From NCBI GenBank assembly GCA_004352715.1, contig SCFE01000059.1, positions 566,143 through 630,142 on the forward strand: a DNA stretch of 64,000 bases, in the 5' to 3' direction. The notes under the pieces are model-generated. The model did no database searches and was not told the DNA's origin. It saw only the letters and a program-made list of their open reading frames with translations. Each line of letters opens with the position of its first letter. Positions within the stretch are counted from its first letter, which is position 1. Position numbers and translations under genes: made by a program. The stretch is from Hofstenia miamia. Its lineage: Eukaryota; Xenacoelomorpha; Acoela. Below, piece by piece: positions 47,128-57,533 of the stretch.

Positions 47128-47785
47128 GATGTCCGTTTTTTTTCTAAAAGGTTGCATTATGCAAAATTCAGTTTTTTTCGTATTAATACGCAATCTATGC
47201 ATGTTAAAATAGTTGCTCAATTTTATACAATTCGATTCAATAACTTTTACAGCTTTATCTAAGGATTTATTTCCACAGTAAATAGATGTATCATCGGCGT
47301 ATTGTGTTATTTCACAGTCCGTAATTTCCCTCATGTCATTCACATAAATATTAAATAGCAGGGGACCTAGTATGGTTCTTTGAGGTACACCATTATTGAC
47401 AGACAACCAATTTGAAAAAGTATCATTTAATTTAACTCGCTGAAGTCTATTACTTAAGTNCGTTTTTTTTCTAAAAGGTTGCATTATGCAAAATTCAGTT
47501 TTTTTCGTATTAATACGCAATCTATGCATGTTAAAATAGTTGCTCAATTTTATACAATTCGATTCAATAACTTTTACAGCTTTATCTAAGGATTTATTTC
47601 CACAGTAAATAGATGTATCATCGGCGTATTGTGTTATTTCACAGTCCGTAATTTCCTTCATGTCATTCACATAAATATTAAATAGCAGGGGACCTAGTAT
47701 GGTTCCTTGAGGTACACCATTATTGACAGACAACCAATTTGAAAAAGTATCATTTAATTTAACTCGCTGAAGTCTATTACTTAAG
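47128..47785 (-). repeat. Unmerged overlap inside the LINE around N at 47460
   Basis: 47129-47459 is repeated at 47461-47785 with a few substitutions (one in a CTTTGAGG/CCTTGAGG position). The left copy ends exactly at the N. Confidence 0.9.
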
Positions 47786-47911
47786 TAATTAGATATAAGG
47801 TGAGCACTGTTAAGAGAAAAACCAATATTTTTTAATTTTCTTATTAATATATCATGATTAATAGAATCGAATGCTTTTGAGAGGTCAAGACAGGCAATAG
47901 CAACAAATTTA

Positions 47912-48250
47912 TTAGTCTAATAGTGCTCTCCATTTTTCTGTCGTTTGTATAAGTGCGTCTGATGTTGAATAATTTTTTCTGAAACCAAATTGTGATTTGG
48001 ACCATAGTTTATGATGATTTAAATGAAGTGTAATTTGTTCATGTAATAATCTTTCAAATATTTTACTGATTGGTGATGTAATAGATATAGTTTTTGTGTC
48101 AAAGCAACAGTCCAGAAGAATAGACATCGAAATGAAATTGGCGGAGATTACCCGGTAGTATAGTGGTCTTTTGTAACTAATTGAGAAAGTAAAATCCCGC
48201 AAATTTTCTATGATCCAAACATTCAGCGACTTGCAGTGTTTTGCCTTCAA
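47912..48250 (-). pseudogene. LINE reverse transcriptase, fingers region
   Basis: Contains TSPISKIFERLLHEQITLHL and KLWSKSQFGFRKNYSTSDAL, the conserved SPISKIFE and QFGFRKxxST blocks. The residues before ITSPISK (the expected RPIS block) are replaced by unrelated sequence upstream of about 48120, so the LINE homology stops there. This is the edge of the inserted or misjoined segment. Confidence 0.8.
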
Positions 48251-48868
48251 AATAGATTGATATGCACATCAGGACAATCAAAACGCTTTTCTGAATAGAG
48301 TCAATTGCTCTATGTCAGATATTAGTCCAACCATGTTTGCAAAATTAGAATCATTCACAGCTATGACATGTTCAGTTGAAAGAAGAAATTGTGCTTTAGC
48401 TTCCGTTTTAACCACCATTCTGATAAATTGTGAAAAATAATTGATTTTCCTGTTAATCCCTAGTTTTTACCCTAAAGCCAAAATAACATCAATATTGAAC
48501 AATCTATAGGTGAAAAAAATCGTAGTTTGGGTCGCCCTAAGTTATTAGCATTTTGAATCTTTGCTTTAAACTGGAAAATACCTTTAAAATGATAAAAAAC
48601 TGACGAAATAAAATGAATATTCAAAAAGTTGGCGAAAATTTTAGTTTACAAAATTTATGATAATAGGTGGGTCAGCAACACACTGAAAATAGTATTGCAG
48701 GGTCAAAATCGAAGAAAGGTTTAGAACTACTAAATTAGGTTTAGCATTAGCAGCCTTGTTTAGTATCTTAATTAATACTTAAGAAATTAACATAGAGTCA
48801 CATAAAAATGGAATAAATCACATTTTCCATTTTTGTTATTAATATTTTAGTTTCAAAAAATTTCAAAT
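48251..48868. other. Unassigned segment within the LINE
   Basis: About 620 bases unrelated to the LINE and without a recognisable gene. Together with the minisatellite that follows, it is either an insertion or the product of a wrong contig join at 49110. Confidence 0.5.
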
Positions 48869-48869
48869 A

Positions 48870-49109
48870 TTTTGTGGAATCCACAAAAATAATTAACAAG
48901 TTAAGCAATTCTCTTCTGAAGTTTTGTGGAATCCACAAAAATATTTTACAAGTGAAACAGCAAATTCCAGCATTTTGTGGAATCCACAAAAATAGACAAT
49001 CGAAAAAAATTCTCTTTCGAAGTTTTGTGGAATCCACAAAAATAGACAAATGAAATAAAATTCTATTCTGAAGTTTTGTGGAATCCACAAAAATAGATAA
49101 TCGAAAAAA
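48870..49109. repeat. 51-bp minisatellite with a palindromic core
   Basis: Five units begin at 48870, 48922, 48973, 49023 and 49074 (spacing 52, 51, 50, 51). Each starts with the invariant TTTTGTGGAATCCACAAAA, whose arms TTTTGTGGA and TCCACAAAA are perfect inverted repeats around one base. The ~30 bases between cores vary. The array is cut by the N at 49110. Frames 48798-49088 and 48893-49090 are read-through of the 17-codon period, not genes. Confidence 0.9.
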
Positions 49110-49110
49110 N

Positions 49111-49323
49111 TGTTATAAAGCGAAAACCAAATTCAGGGGTGTGCCTATTAGGATTTATTTCCTGGAATTTTGTTTGAGGACCGTCATAATTACCTAGGTT
49201 TGTAAATGTTTGATTTAAAATATTGGAAAATTCAAAATCAGAGACGTATTGATTTCCATCGGGGTCTACAATTTTTTCTATGGGAGAAGATTTTGATTTG
49301 GTACAATTGATTTCGTTAATCAA
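49111..49323 (-). pseudogene. LINE linker between endonuclease and reverse transcriptase
   Basis: Reads VDPDGNQYVSDFEFSNILNQ, TFTNLGNYDGP and PEFGFRFIT, matching the pre-RT segment of the plus-strand LINE (LTKPKDIANEFNNQFINLGK, FSFRFLI). Cut off by the N at 49110. Confidence 0.75.
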
Positions 49324-49610
49324 TCTCCATTTACTCTTTTAGTTCGGCAATTTTCTATATTCATGTTTAATATACTCATTGTAAGCTTTACGATTTTCTA
49401 TACTAGAAATATTTCTAGCTTTTCGTATAATGCATAACTTTCAGGAGTCCGGGCGTTAGAAAAAAAATTAAAAGCGTTATTAATTGTTTGCAGAAATCGG
49501 AAATCCAAGGCTTGTCATTTTTGTTTTTGCGAGAATGATTAGTAAGCAGGATTTTTTTTCAGGACAATATTCAACTAAATAGGATTCAAGAATATCAAGA
49601 AAGCTTTTGA

Positions 49611-50634
49611 TCATGTTGCTAGGATCAACCGCAGCGTATACAGAAGTCCAAGTTTCACGTGAAAGAGCATTTTCAGGTTATCTATATTATCAGACGATTT
49701 TTCACGAATAGTGATCCATTTTTTGGATATTTCAGAGCGTATTTTTGCTTTTAAGAAACTGGCTGATATTATACAGTGATCAGAGAATGGACATTCAGAG
49801 GAGTAGTATAAGAAATCAAGATTATTTTCAGGCAGTGCAATATAGTCAATCAAAGTTGCACTATTGGCTGCGATTCTTGTAGGAATGAAGGCATTTGCCG
49901 TTTTTAAATTAAAAGTATTAAAAAAGAGATTAATCGTTTTATTATCACGTTTATTTAAGTAATTTAGGTTCCAATCACCCATTAATATTAAATCTNAGGA
50001 GTAGTATAAGAAATCAAGATTATTTTCGGGCAGTGCAATATAGTCAATCAAAGTTGCACTATTGGCTGCGATTCTTGTAGGAATGAAGGCATTTGCCGTT
50101 TTTAAATTAAAAGTATTAAAAAAGAGATTAATCGTTTTATTATCACGTTTATTTAAGTAATTTAGGTTCCAATCACCCATTAATATTAAATCTTTATTTT
50201 CTGAGTAGGCCAGTGAAATTTCATTCTCAAGTTGTTCAAAAAATTCATTAGTATAACATTTATTTGGGAAGTATGAAACATTAATTAATTGCTTTTTAAA
50301 AGGTGAATTTTTGATAGGGTTATCAATTTCAACCCAAATGCTTTCGAATTTTTCTGAGCTTACTATATCATTACGTTGCTTTGGATGAAATGATCTCGGT
50401 ACTAGAAGGAGTACCCCGCCCCCTTGATTTTACCGAGTATATTACAATGAGTTCTATCTATTCTGAATAATTTATATTGATTATTGTTATCTGACCAGAC
50501 ATGATCAAGGTCATTTCAGGTAAACCATGTCTCAGTAATTGCTAGAACTATAATTTCATAAAAATTGCTAATAAGTGACTTGTAATCGCAATTTTTATTA
50601 GATAAATTCTGGGCATTTAAATGAACGTAATTAA
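49611..50634 (-). pseudogene. LINE APE-type endonuclease (46-51 kb copy)
   Basis: From 50634 the minus strand reads INYVHLNAQNLSNKNCDYKS (catalytic Asn block), IIVLAITETWFT followed by a TGA stop (catalytic Glu block), a frameshift in the GGVLL region near 50425, then LILMGDWNLNYL (GDxN block), IPTRIAANSATLIDYIALPE and SSECPFSDHCIISASF (SDH block). The frame 49611-50180 shows the GDWN half twice because of an unmerged overlap at the N at 49996 (49798-49995 equals 49997-50192). All catalytic blocks survive, but one stop and one frameshift kill the frame. Confidence 0.85.
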
Positions 50635-50889
50635 TCATGTCTTTCTTAGATGAAACATTTTTAGATATGTTTCATAATTGAGCAAAGGACCAGGATTAGC
50701 TTCGATTCCATGTTTAGGTAATAATAAAAATTTTAAAACCAAAATTGTCAAAAGCTCTTTGAAGGGATATTTTATATGTATATCTGTTATTGGAAAAATG
50801 CTGTTAAAAGTTGCAAACTTAGACTTTAAGAAAAATTTGTGTTGGTAAACTACCCGTAGTCTTAGCATTACAAAGATAAATAAATCCAT
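50635..50889 (-). pseudogene. LINE N-terminal leader of ORF2 with 2A-like site
   Basis: 84 codons with a hydrophobic stretch (ELLTILVLKFLLLPKHGIEA) ending in NPGPLL. The hydrophobic run plus HGIEANPGP is the usual layout just before the endonuclease in 2A-bearing LINEs. The frame then ends in LRKT and the endonuclease begins at 50634 in another frame. Confidence 0.7.
50686..50712 (-). other. 2A-like peptide sequence HGIEANPGP
   Basis: Retains the essential NPG|P and the (I/V)ExNPGP core; the Asp before Ile is Gly here, which usually lowers ribosome-skipping activity. Confidence 0.7.
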
Positions 50890-50939
50890 ACAGTTTAGTA
50901 AAAAGTTAATAAATGTCGGAGCTTTAGTACCTCGGAAGG

Positions 50940-51104
50940 TGAGAAATGATTAGGCGGTGTACATTCGCGGGTACGGCGCGTAGCGTTCTTGATGAATCAT
51001 TGCTGGTGAGTACAAGGTACGTGATTGCCTGAGATGTTGCGGTGGCATACGTGTATTCGCTGGTCGATATGATTGCTAAGCATTATGTGGCTTCGGCGGC
51101 AAAA
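50940..51104 (-). promoter_or_regulatory. CpG-rich 5' leader of the LINE
   Basis: About 165 bases with some 16 CpG, in strong contrast to its AT-rich surroundings. It lies at the 5' end of the minus-strand LINE, where internal promoters of LINEs reside. One frame through it is open for some 38 codons (PPQHLRQSRTLYSPAMIHQE and on), so it could instead be the end of ORF1. Homology to the second copy stops here. Confidence 0.45.
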
Positions 51105-51951
51105 TTGAAATCAAGATTATTTTCGGGCAGTGCAATATAGTCAATCAAAGTTGCACTGTTGGCTGCGATTCTTGTAGGAATGAAGACATTTTCCGTTTTT
51201 AAATTAAGAGTATTAAAAAAGAGATTAATCGTTTTATTATCACGTTTATTTAAGTAATTTAGGTTCCAATCACCCATTAATATTAAATCTTTATTTTCTG
51301 AGTAGGCCAGTGAAATTTCATTCTCAAGTTGTTCAAAAAATTCATTAGTATTACATTTATTTGGNGTTGCACTATTGGCTGCGATTCTTGTAGGAATGAA
51401 GGCATTTGCCGTTTTTAAATTAAAAGTATTAAAAAAGAGATTAATCGTTTTATTATCACGTTTATTTAAGTAATTTAGGTTCCAATCACCCATTAATATT
51501 AAATCTTTATTTTCTGAGTAGGCCAGTGAAATTTCATTCTCAAGTTGTTCAAAAAATTCATTAGTATTACATTTATTTGGACAGTATGAAACATTAATTA
51601 ATTGCTTTTTAAAAGGTGAATTTTTGATAGGGTTATCAATTTCAACCCAAAGGCTTTCGAATTTTTCTGAGCTTACTATATCATTGCGTTGCTTTGGATG
51701 AAATGATTTCGGAACTAGAAGGAGTACCCCGCCCCCTTGCTTTTACCGAGTATATTACAATGAGTTCTATCTTTTCTGAATAATTTATATAGATTATTGT
51801 TATCTGACCAGACAATGTCAAGGTCATTGCAGTTAAACCATGTCTCAGTAATGGCTAGTACTATATTTTCATAAAAATTGCTAATAAGTGACTTGTAATC
51901 GCAATTTTTATTAGATAAATTCTGGGCATTTAAATGAACGTAATTAATATA
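51105..51951 (-). pseudogene. Second LINE endonuclease fragment
   Basis: Same LINE family; it covers only the endonuclease from LNAQNLSNKN to the NNLDF stretch before the SDH block. It is broken by an unmerged overlap at the N at 51365 (51145-51364 equals 51366-51581). Both ends are truncated: at 51951 it departs from the first copy just after AACGTAATTAAT, and at 51105 it abuts the leader of the first copy. The copies differ by scattered substitutions. Confidence 0.8.
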
Positions 51952-53247
51952 CCATTAAATGAACCAATCGGCCAAGTACAATTGCCAAAGATCAATAGCT
52001 GATGATCCTATGAAGATCTGTATGAGATCTCGAACTTTACTAGTCACATTCCAGAATCAATTCGTATTATTGTAAAACAAGAGCATCAGCTTGGCGCTTC
52101 ATCAGTAATTTCTACATGAAGTGTTTCAGCGGCCTGCATCAGAAAATTGTGTAACAACAATAATTACTTTAAACTGTTAAATATTTTATAATTTTCAATT
52201 TCCACAACAATATAGTGGATAAAAGAAAAAGTAATATTTAGTGCCAACAAACATTTAGATGTTAAGGCAACAGAAAGTCCACAAAGTTAATATTTAATCA
52301 CAAACTTTAATGTTTCCTAAAATTGTAAAAATACTTTGCAAATGATTGTGTAGGGCTTAATTGAAAAATTATTATGTTAACAAAAAATTCATATTTTATG
52401 TTAAGATTAATAAAGTTAATTTTGCTAATTAATTGTTTAAAACAATGGCCCCATTTCAAATTAAGGATTAATTAAATATGATTAATCATCTGTGCTGAAG
52501 TTATTAAAAATTCGTGTTAACCAATTACAGGATGAGCTTAAAAGTGTTAATTGTTTTTCATTTAGAGATTCATGACTTTGAACTTATCTTGACAATAAGT
52601 TAATAATTCTTTGTATATGATGGAATTAGTTGTATTTGCCAATTGAGATTAGGTGAAATTAGAAAACTGCAATCCAAAATCAGTCAGCTGTTGCAAGAAT
52701 TATTCCTATATTCAAAAAAACACTTTGCCTGAGAATGTAATAAGGTAACTTGGTTTTCATTAAATTTTTTAAAATTTATTTTCATTAGGTTAACAAAAAC
52801 CTAATATTTAGCGTAAAAATGGTTAATTGCACGAATGGTTTTTTGTTAATATTTCCGTTGCCCTCATTATTAGATGAAACGAAATTTGGTGTCTGCAATT
52901 CACAAGCATTTCCCACAAATTGAATTGGGTTCATTAACAAAACATAAAAAAATTGAATTACATATATTGCATTAATAATGAGAAATCCAACCAAAAGCAT
53001 TGGACTCCAGTCATTAGAATGGATTAAAGCAATATTGTAATGGTTCTAAATTCCCTAAATTGCTTTTTCAAATATTGTGCATTTATGCCTATTTTTGAAA
53101 TAAATTATTGAACAGACTTGACGTTTGAAGAATATAAAGACTAGATCAATGCTAGGATAACTCATTCTTTGGTTGCTATTTGAATGCATATTAACAAAAA
53201 TCATCTTTATACATATTTCACAAAATTCAATGATTGAAGTTCAAAGC
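51952..53247. other. Intergenic downstream of the P450
   Basis: AT-rich, no exon recognised. On the minus strand, AATAAA at 52775-52780, ~470 bases past the P450 stop, is a candidate poly(A) signal. Confidence 0.4.
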
Positions 53248-54300
53248 TCAGTCCGCAGCTACACTGAGTTCATAATGTTTTGGACTTCTTACAATTCCTA
53301 CATTAGCATCATCTTCATTTACAAAATGTTTTGGTAACTTAGACGTAAATGTAAATCGCTTTACCATATTTGTTATAAATACGAAGGATTCCATGCGAGC
53401 AATTTTTTCACCAATACAAATTCTGGGTCCAATACTGAACAAAACAAGGCTATCAGAGGAAATAACTCTACCATTTTCTAAGAAGTTGTTAATATCAAAA
53501 CAGTCTGGGTTTTTAAAGATGTTTTTATCTCGCTGAACGCAAAACGCAGACGAGATTAAGATAGTTCCTTTTGGAAATCTGTAATTGCCAGCAGATATGT
53601 CTTTTGTAGTAACATGTGGAAATGAAAAAGGTACCACAGCGCTATACCGCAAAGTCTCTAATAAAAACGCATGACACAGCGGCAACTTTTCCATGTCACT
53701 AAAGACAATTGAGTCTGTCGAAATGTTTTCGTCAATCTCTTTTTTCAAAATCTTCTGAACATCTGGATGATTACTTAGAAAGAAAACTGCCCATTCCAAA
53801 GTTGTGCTTGTAGTGTCAGTACCAGCTAAGAACATGTCCACAAGTACAGCGATTGTTACTGCTTTGGAAATAGGGCTTGGTTCACTTTCGAAATGTTTTA
53901 CCAGCATTTTCAGCATGCAGTCTTCTTGATAAACATCGTAATCGTTCGAGTTCTCCTTGAACATTTGTTGGTGCATTTTCATTTCGCTTTCAGCAAAGTC
54001 ATAGCATTTCTTTATTCCTTCTAGGAAGTCCTCTACCTCTTGGTTTCTGATTCCGGGCAACTTTCGGATCCAAGCAGGAAGTAATAGTTGATAGTTCAAA
54101 ACCACTTTTCTGTCCAAAACTGCTCTTATGCCTTTATATAGAGACTGGAACTCTTTACTTTCATAAGGAAATCGTAGTGCAAAATTCAGTTGACATATGA
54201 TGTTTGTTGTAGCCGTTGCAAAAAGATACGAAAAGCATTCCTTTGTAGTTCCCTGCATCGTACTTATTGCTCCCATTAGATAATCTGACTCAATGTTGAT
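53248..54300 (-). CDS. P450 final exon: D helix to heme loop and C-terminus
   Basis: 350 codons plus stop TGA at 53250-53248. The acceptor CATTTAG|ATC puts eight residues (INIESDYL) before the first Met of the open frame. It carries TTNIICQLNFALRF, the F-G region, I-helix AGTDTTSTTLEW, ETLRYSAVVP, the PERF-position FDINNFLENGR (weak), and FSIGPRICIGEKIARMESF. A single large exon for two-thirds of the protein is unusual among animal CYP2-type genes. Confidence 0.9.
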   Translation of the reverse strand: MNIESDYLMGAISTMQGTTKECFSYLFATATTNIICQLNFALRFPYESKEFQSLYKGIRAVLDRKVVLNYQLLLPAWIRKLPGIRNQEVEDFLEGIKKCYDFAESEMKMHQQMFKENSNDYDVYQEDCMLKMLVKHFESEPSPISKAVTIAVLVDMFLAGTDTTSTTLEWAVFFLSNHPDVQKILKKEIDENISTDSIVFSDMEKLPLCHAFLLETLRYSAVVPFSFPHVTTKDISAGNYRFPKGTILISSAFCVQRDKNIFKNPDCFDINNFLENGRVISSDSLVLFSIGPRICIGEKIARMESFVFITNMVKRFTFTSKLPKHFVNEDDANVGIVRSPKHYELSVAAD

Positions 54301-57300
54301 CTAAATGAGTGATATTGTACGTTATAGTGACAAATATGAGAAAAAAAATCAAATTGGAACTTTTTTTATCTCATTTATGATAATAATGAAACGAGTTAAG
54401 AAATGTGCAATTGAATAAAACTTTCTATTGTTGAAAAGTAGGCATTGATGGGATCGGTTGCATTGATTTTGAAAAACAAAAAATGACTGAGAAATTTGTT
54501 GTTGATCCGGAAATATCGGATGTCTACAGGCGGAATTGCTTGTCATAGACTTTTAATGTAAAGCAGCTTAAAAGCAGAAGTGGGCCAAAAAATTATATAC
54601 ATATATATATATATATATATATACAATTAATTATTTATTTATACAGGGTGTCCACAAAGTCTACACACAATAAAATTTCATAATTTCGCCACTGTCTAAA
54701 TAAGTGAACTTCTTCCCGGATAAAGTACATTAAATTTTAAAATCAAGCCTCTATAGCCACTGAGAACTATACGTTTAAATCTTTCTTGAAGCATGTATGC
54801 AAAAATATGAATAATTTTAAAGCCTACATTGAAAAACAGTAAATTTTCTTGCGTCCAGACATTACGAACACCCTGTATAGTTATATATATTAAGGTACAT
54901 CTTGCAATGCATATAGCGTAATATATATCAAGCTGTAGGTCCCAAATGTCGTTATATATAATTAATTATTTGATTAAAGCCATCGCATGTTTAGTCTCCA
55001 ACCCAGTTTGATATGTAGCTCAATTCATAAAACACCAGTTTTCATAATTTTTAAAAATTTAGAGATTGAAACAAGAGGAAACATATAACTAGTAGCAAGA
55101 AGCAGAATATATGATTTTAACTCATGTTTGGAAGCTCATTGGATCCTCAAATGTATCGACATAAAATTTGTCGTGCAATCAAATCATCACAGGTTTTGAA
55201 ATTTTCCTAGTGGAAATTGGCTTTAAAATTACAAGGAGTCAATAATTTTTTTTAATAAAATATAATATTGAGGCCATGACCTGAAGCATGTCTGATACAA
55301 CTGCAATTTAATCACTTCCAACCATTTTCATTTCAATTTTTGAAATAACATAGTTAACAAACATCACTATTTTTGAGCTTAAAATAATTTTGCAGAAAGC
55401 AAGAAAATCACGCAATAATAGAGGAAAAGCAATAGAGCTTTCGATATTATTTTTATTATGATCTATATGGTAGTGTTTGCCATAAAACAAAAGTGTGGCA
55501 ATAGATTATAGGCAATACCATTTTGGTATTGAGTTTTTCATAAAATAACCAACACAACAGCAAAACACTATTGTGTCGCACAACAGAAACAACCCAACAC
55601 AGCAAAGTCTTAAATGTATTCGTAAGATATCAATTAAAATGATACCAAAACCTGCGATGTTTTTTACACCAGATTTCATTTGATAATATATATATAATGG
55701 TGTACTCGCCTATCTTACAATAAAAATAATTACAATCACCTAGTTAATTTTTTTATTAAACAAAGAAAATATAAAATTTAAAATGTATTATCCAAAAATA
55801 CATGTAAGTATAAGAATTGTAATGAATATGAATTCGTTCTATTTTGACATATGTATTATTACGCTATCAACCTGATGTCGTTCAAGATTTACTAATTACG
55901 AAACAATTTGTTATCATTCCAATGTAATTTGGAAGAACTCTGTTCTGCTAAAAGAATTAATGGAGCATTTTATCAAGTGAAAACAAATAATAAGTTTAGA
56001 GAAAATTATCATTCTTTCCACCCTAACAAGATTTTCATTTGCATTACAACTAAGAATTTGCTAATGTTGTGCAATGCTCAAACAAAAGTGAGTGCCAAAC
56101 TGCTTTTTAATATGGCGTCCACTAACTTATTTACTTTTAAATTTTTTTAAACATATGAACTAATTTCTTTTAGAAGCAAAATCATGCTTAAACGAATTCA
56201 TAAATTCTAATAATTTATGTTTCAAACTTTAATAGTTTGTCTATATTTACATCTTTTGAACAATATTTCGCCTATGGATAGAATGGTTAAAATTTTCGTC
56301 CGTATTTGTAGTTTTTTAACATTTTACGCAAAATGCATGATACTCATCTGATTAGGCAAGGCAATATCATTTTGAAAAATGTCTAATGTTTGGCGCATTA
56401 ATTTCACATAGTAAGTATAAATTTGCTATTCAAGAGACTATAAGCAATTTTTTACAAATAATAAAGATTGCTGTATTTTGAATTTATCTTAGCACATCAA
56501 TCTTCAGCAAATGTTTGATTTTTGCTTTGTTTTTTTCATAAAATCCTTAGGGCTTCTNAGTCTCTAATAAAAACGCATGACACAGCGGCAACTTTTCCAT
56601 GTCACTAAAGACAATTGAGTCTGTCGAAATGTTTTCGTCAATCTCTTTTTTCAAAATCTTCTGAACATCTGGATGATTACTTAGAAAGAAAACTGCCCAT
56701 TCCAAAGTTGTGCTTGTAGTGTCAGTACCAGCTAAGAACATGTCCACAAGTACAGCGATTGTTACTGCTTTGGAAATAGGGCTTGGTTCACTTTCGAAAT
56801 GTTTTACCAGCATTTTCAGCATGCAGTCTTCTTGATAAACATCGTAATCGTTCGAGTTCTCCTTGAACATTTGTTGGTGCATTTTCATTTCGCTTTCAGC
56901 AAAGTCATAGCATTTCTTTATTCCTTCTAGGAAGTCCTCTACCTCTTGGTTTCTGATTCCGGGCAACTTTCGGATCCAAGCAGGAAGTAATAGTTGATAG
57001 TTCAAAACCACTTTTCTGTCCAAAACTGCTCTTATGCCTTTATATAGAGACTGGAACTCTTTACTTTCATAAGGAAATCGTAGTGCAAAATTCAGTTGAC
57101 ATATGATGTTTGTTGTAGCCGTTGCAAAAAGATACGAAAAGCATTCCTTTGTAGTTCCCTGCATCGTACTTATTGCTCCCATTAGATAATCTGACTCAAT
57201 GTTGATCTAAATGAGTGATATTGTACGTTATAGTGACAAATATGAGAAAAAAAATCAAATTGGAACTTTTTTTATCTCATTTATGATAATAATGAAACGA

Positions 57301-57494
57301 GTTAAGAAATGTGCAATTGAATAAAACTTTCTATTGTTGAAAAGTAGGCATTGATGGGATCGGTTGCATTGATTTTGAAAAACAAAAAATGACTGAGAAA
57401 TTTGTTGTTGATCCGGAAATATCGGATGTCTACAGGCGGAATTGCTTGTCATAGACTTTTAATGTAAAGCAGCTTAAAAGCAGAAGTGGGCCAA

Positions 57495-57533
<39 letters not shown>

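Larger units (their letters stand above)
46190..47920 (-). pseudogene. LINE reverse transcriptase and C-terminal domain
   Basis: RNA-directed DNA polymerase. Minus-strand blocks: VAIACLDLSKAFDSINHDIL near 47870 (catalytic block A), RLQRVKLNDTFSNWLSVNNG, VPQGTILGPLLFNIYVNDMK (block B/C) and ITQYADDTSIYCG (YADD). Then SNYFNMHRLRINTKKTEF, the thumb, and a C-terminal region ending ELKYYLSNKSLYQVDHG. The 363-residue frame 46642-47733 shows YADD twice only because it runs through an unmerged overlap (N at 47460). Differences between the repeats are few (Q/R and K/R changes). Apart from the joins this part is nearly intact, so the insertion is young. Confidence 0.88.
45973..51104 (-). mobile_element. 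Near full-length CR1/L2-like LINE, disrupted
   Basis: Minus strand, 5' to 3': a CpG-rich leader (51104-50940), a short frame with a 2A-like site (50889-50635), endonuclease (50634-49611), linker (49323-49111), then after the N at 49110 a foreign minisatellite and ~530 unassigned bases, reverse transcriptase (48250-46700), C-terminal domain (46650-46190) and a 3' tail of (TTATC)n at 45973-45996. The apparent internal duplications at the N positions 46654, 47460 and 49996 are contig overlaps, so the real element is about 1 kb shorter than this span. Scattered stops show it is inactive. Confidence 0.85.

Noticed and set aside
48147-48170. CCGGTAGTATAGTGGT resembles a tRNA A-box
   Set aside because: No B-box (GGTTCGANTCC-like) and no acceptor stem within the expected distance.
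48798-49088. Repeat protein with FVDSTKL or CGFHKTSE units
   Set aside because: Produced by the 51-bp palindromic minisatellite happening to be a multiple of three; more than one frame is open and there is no gene context.
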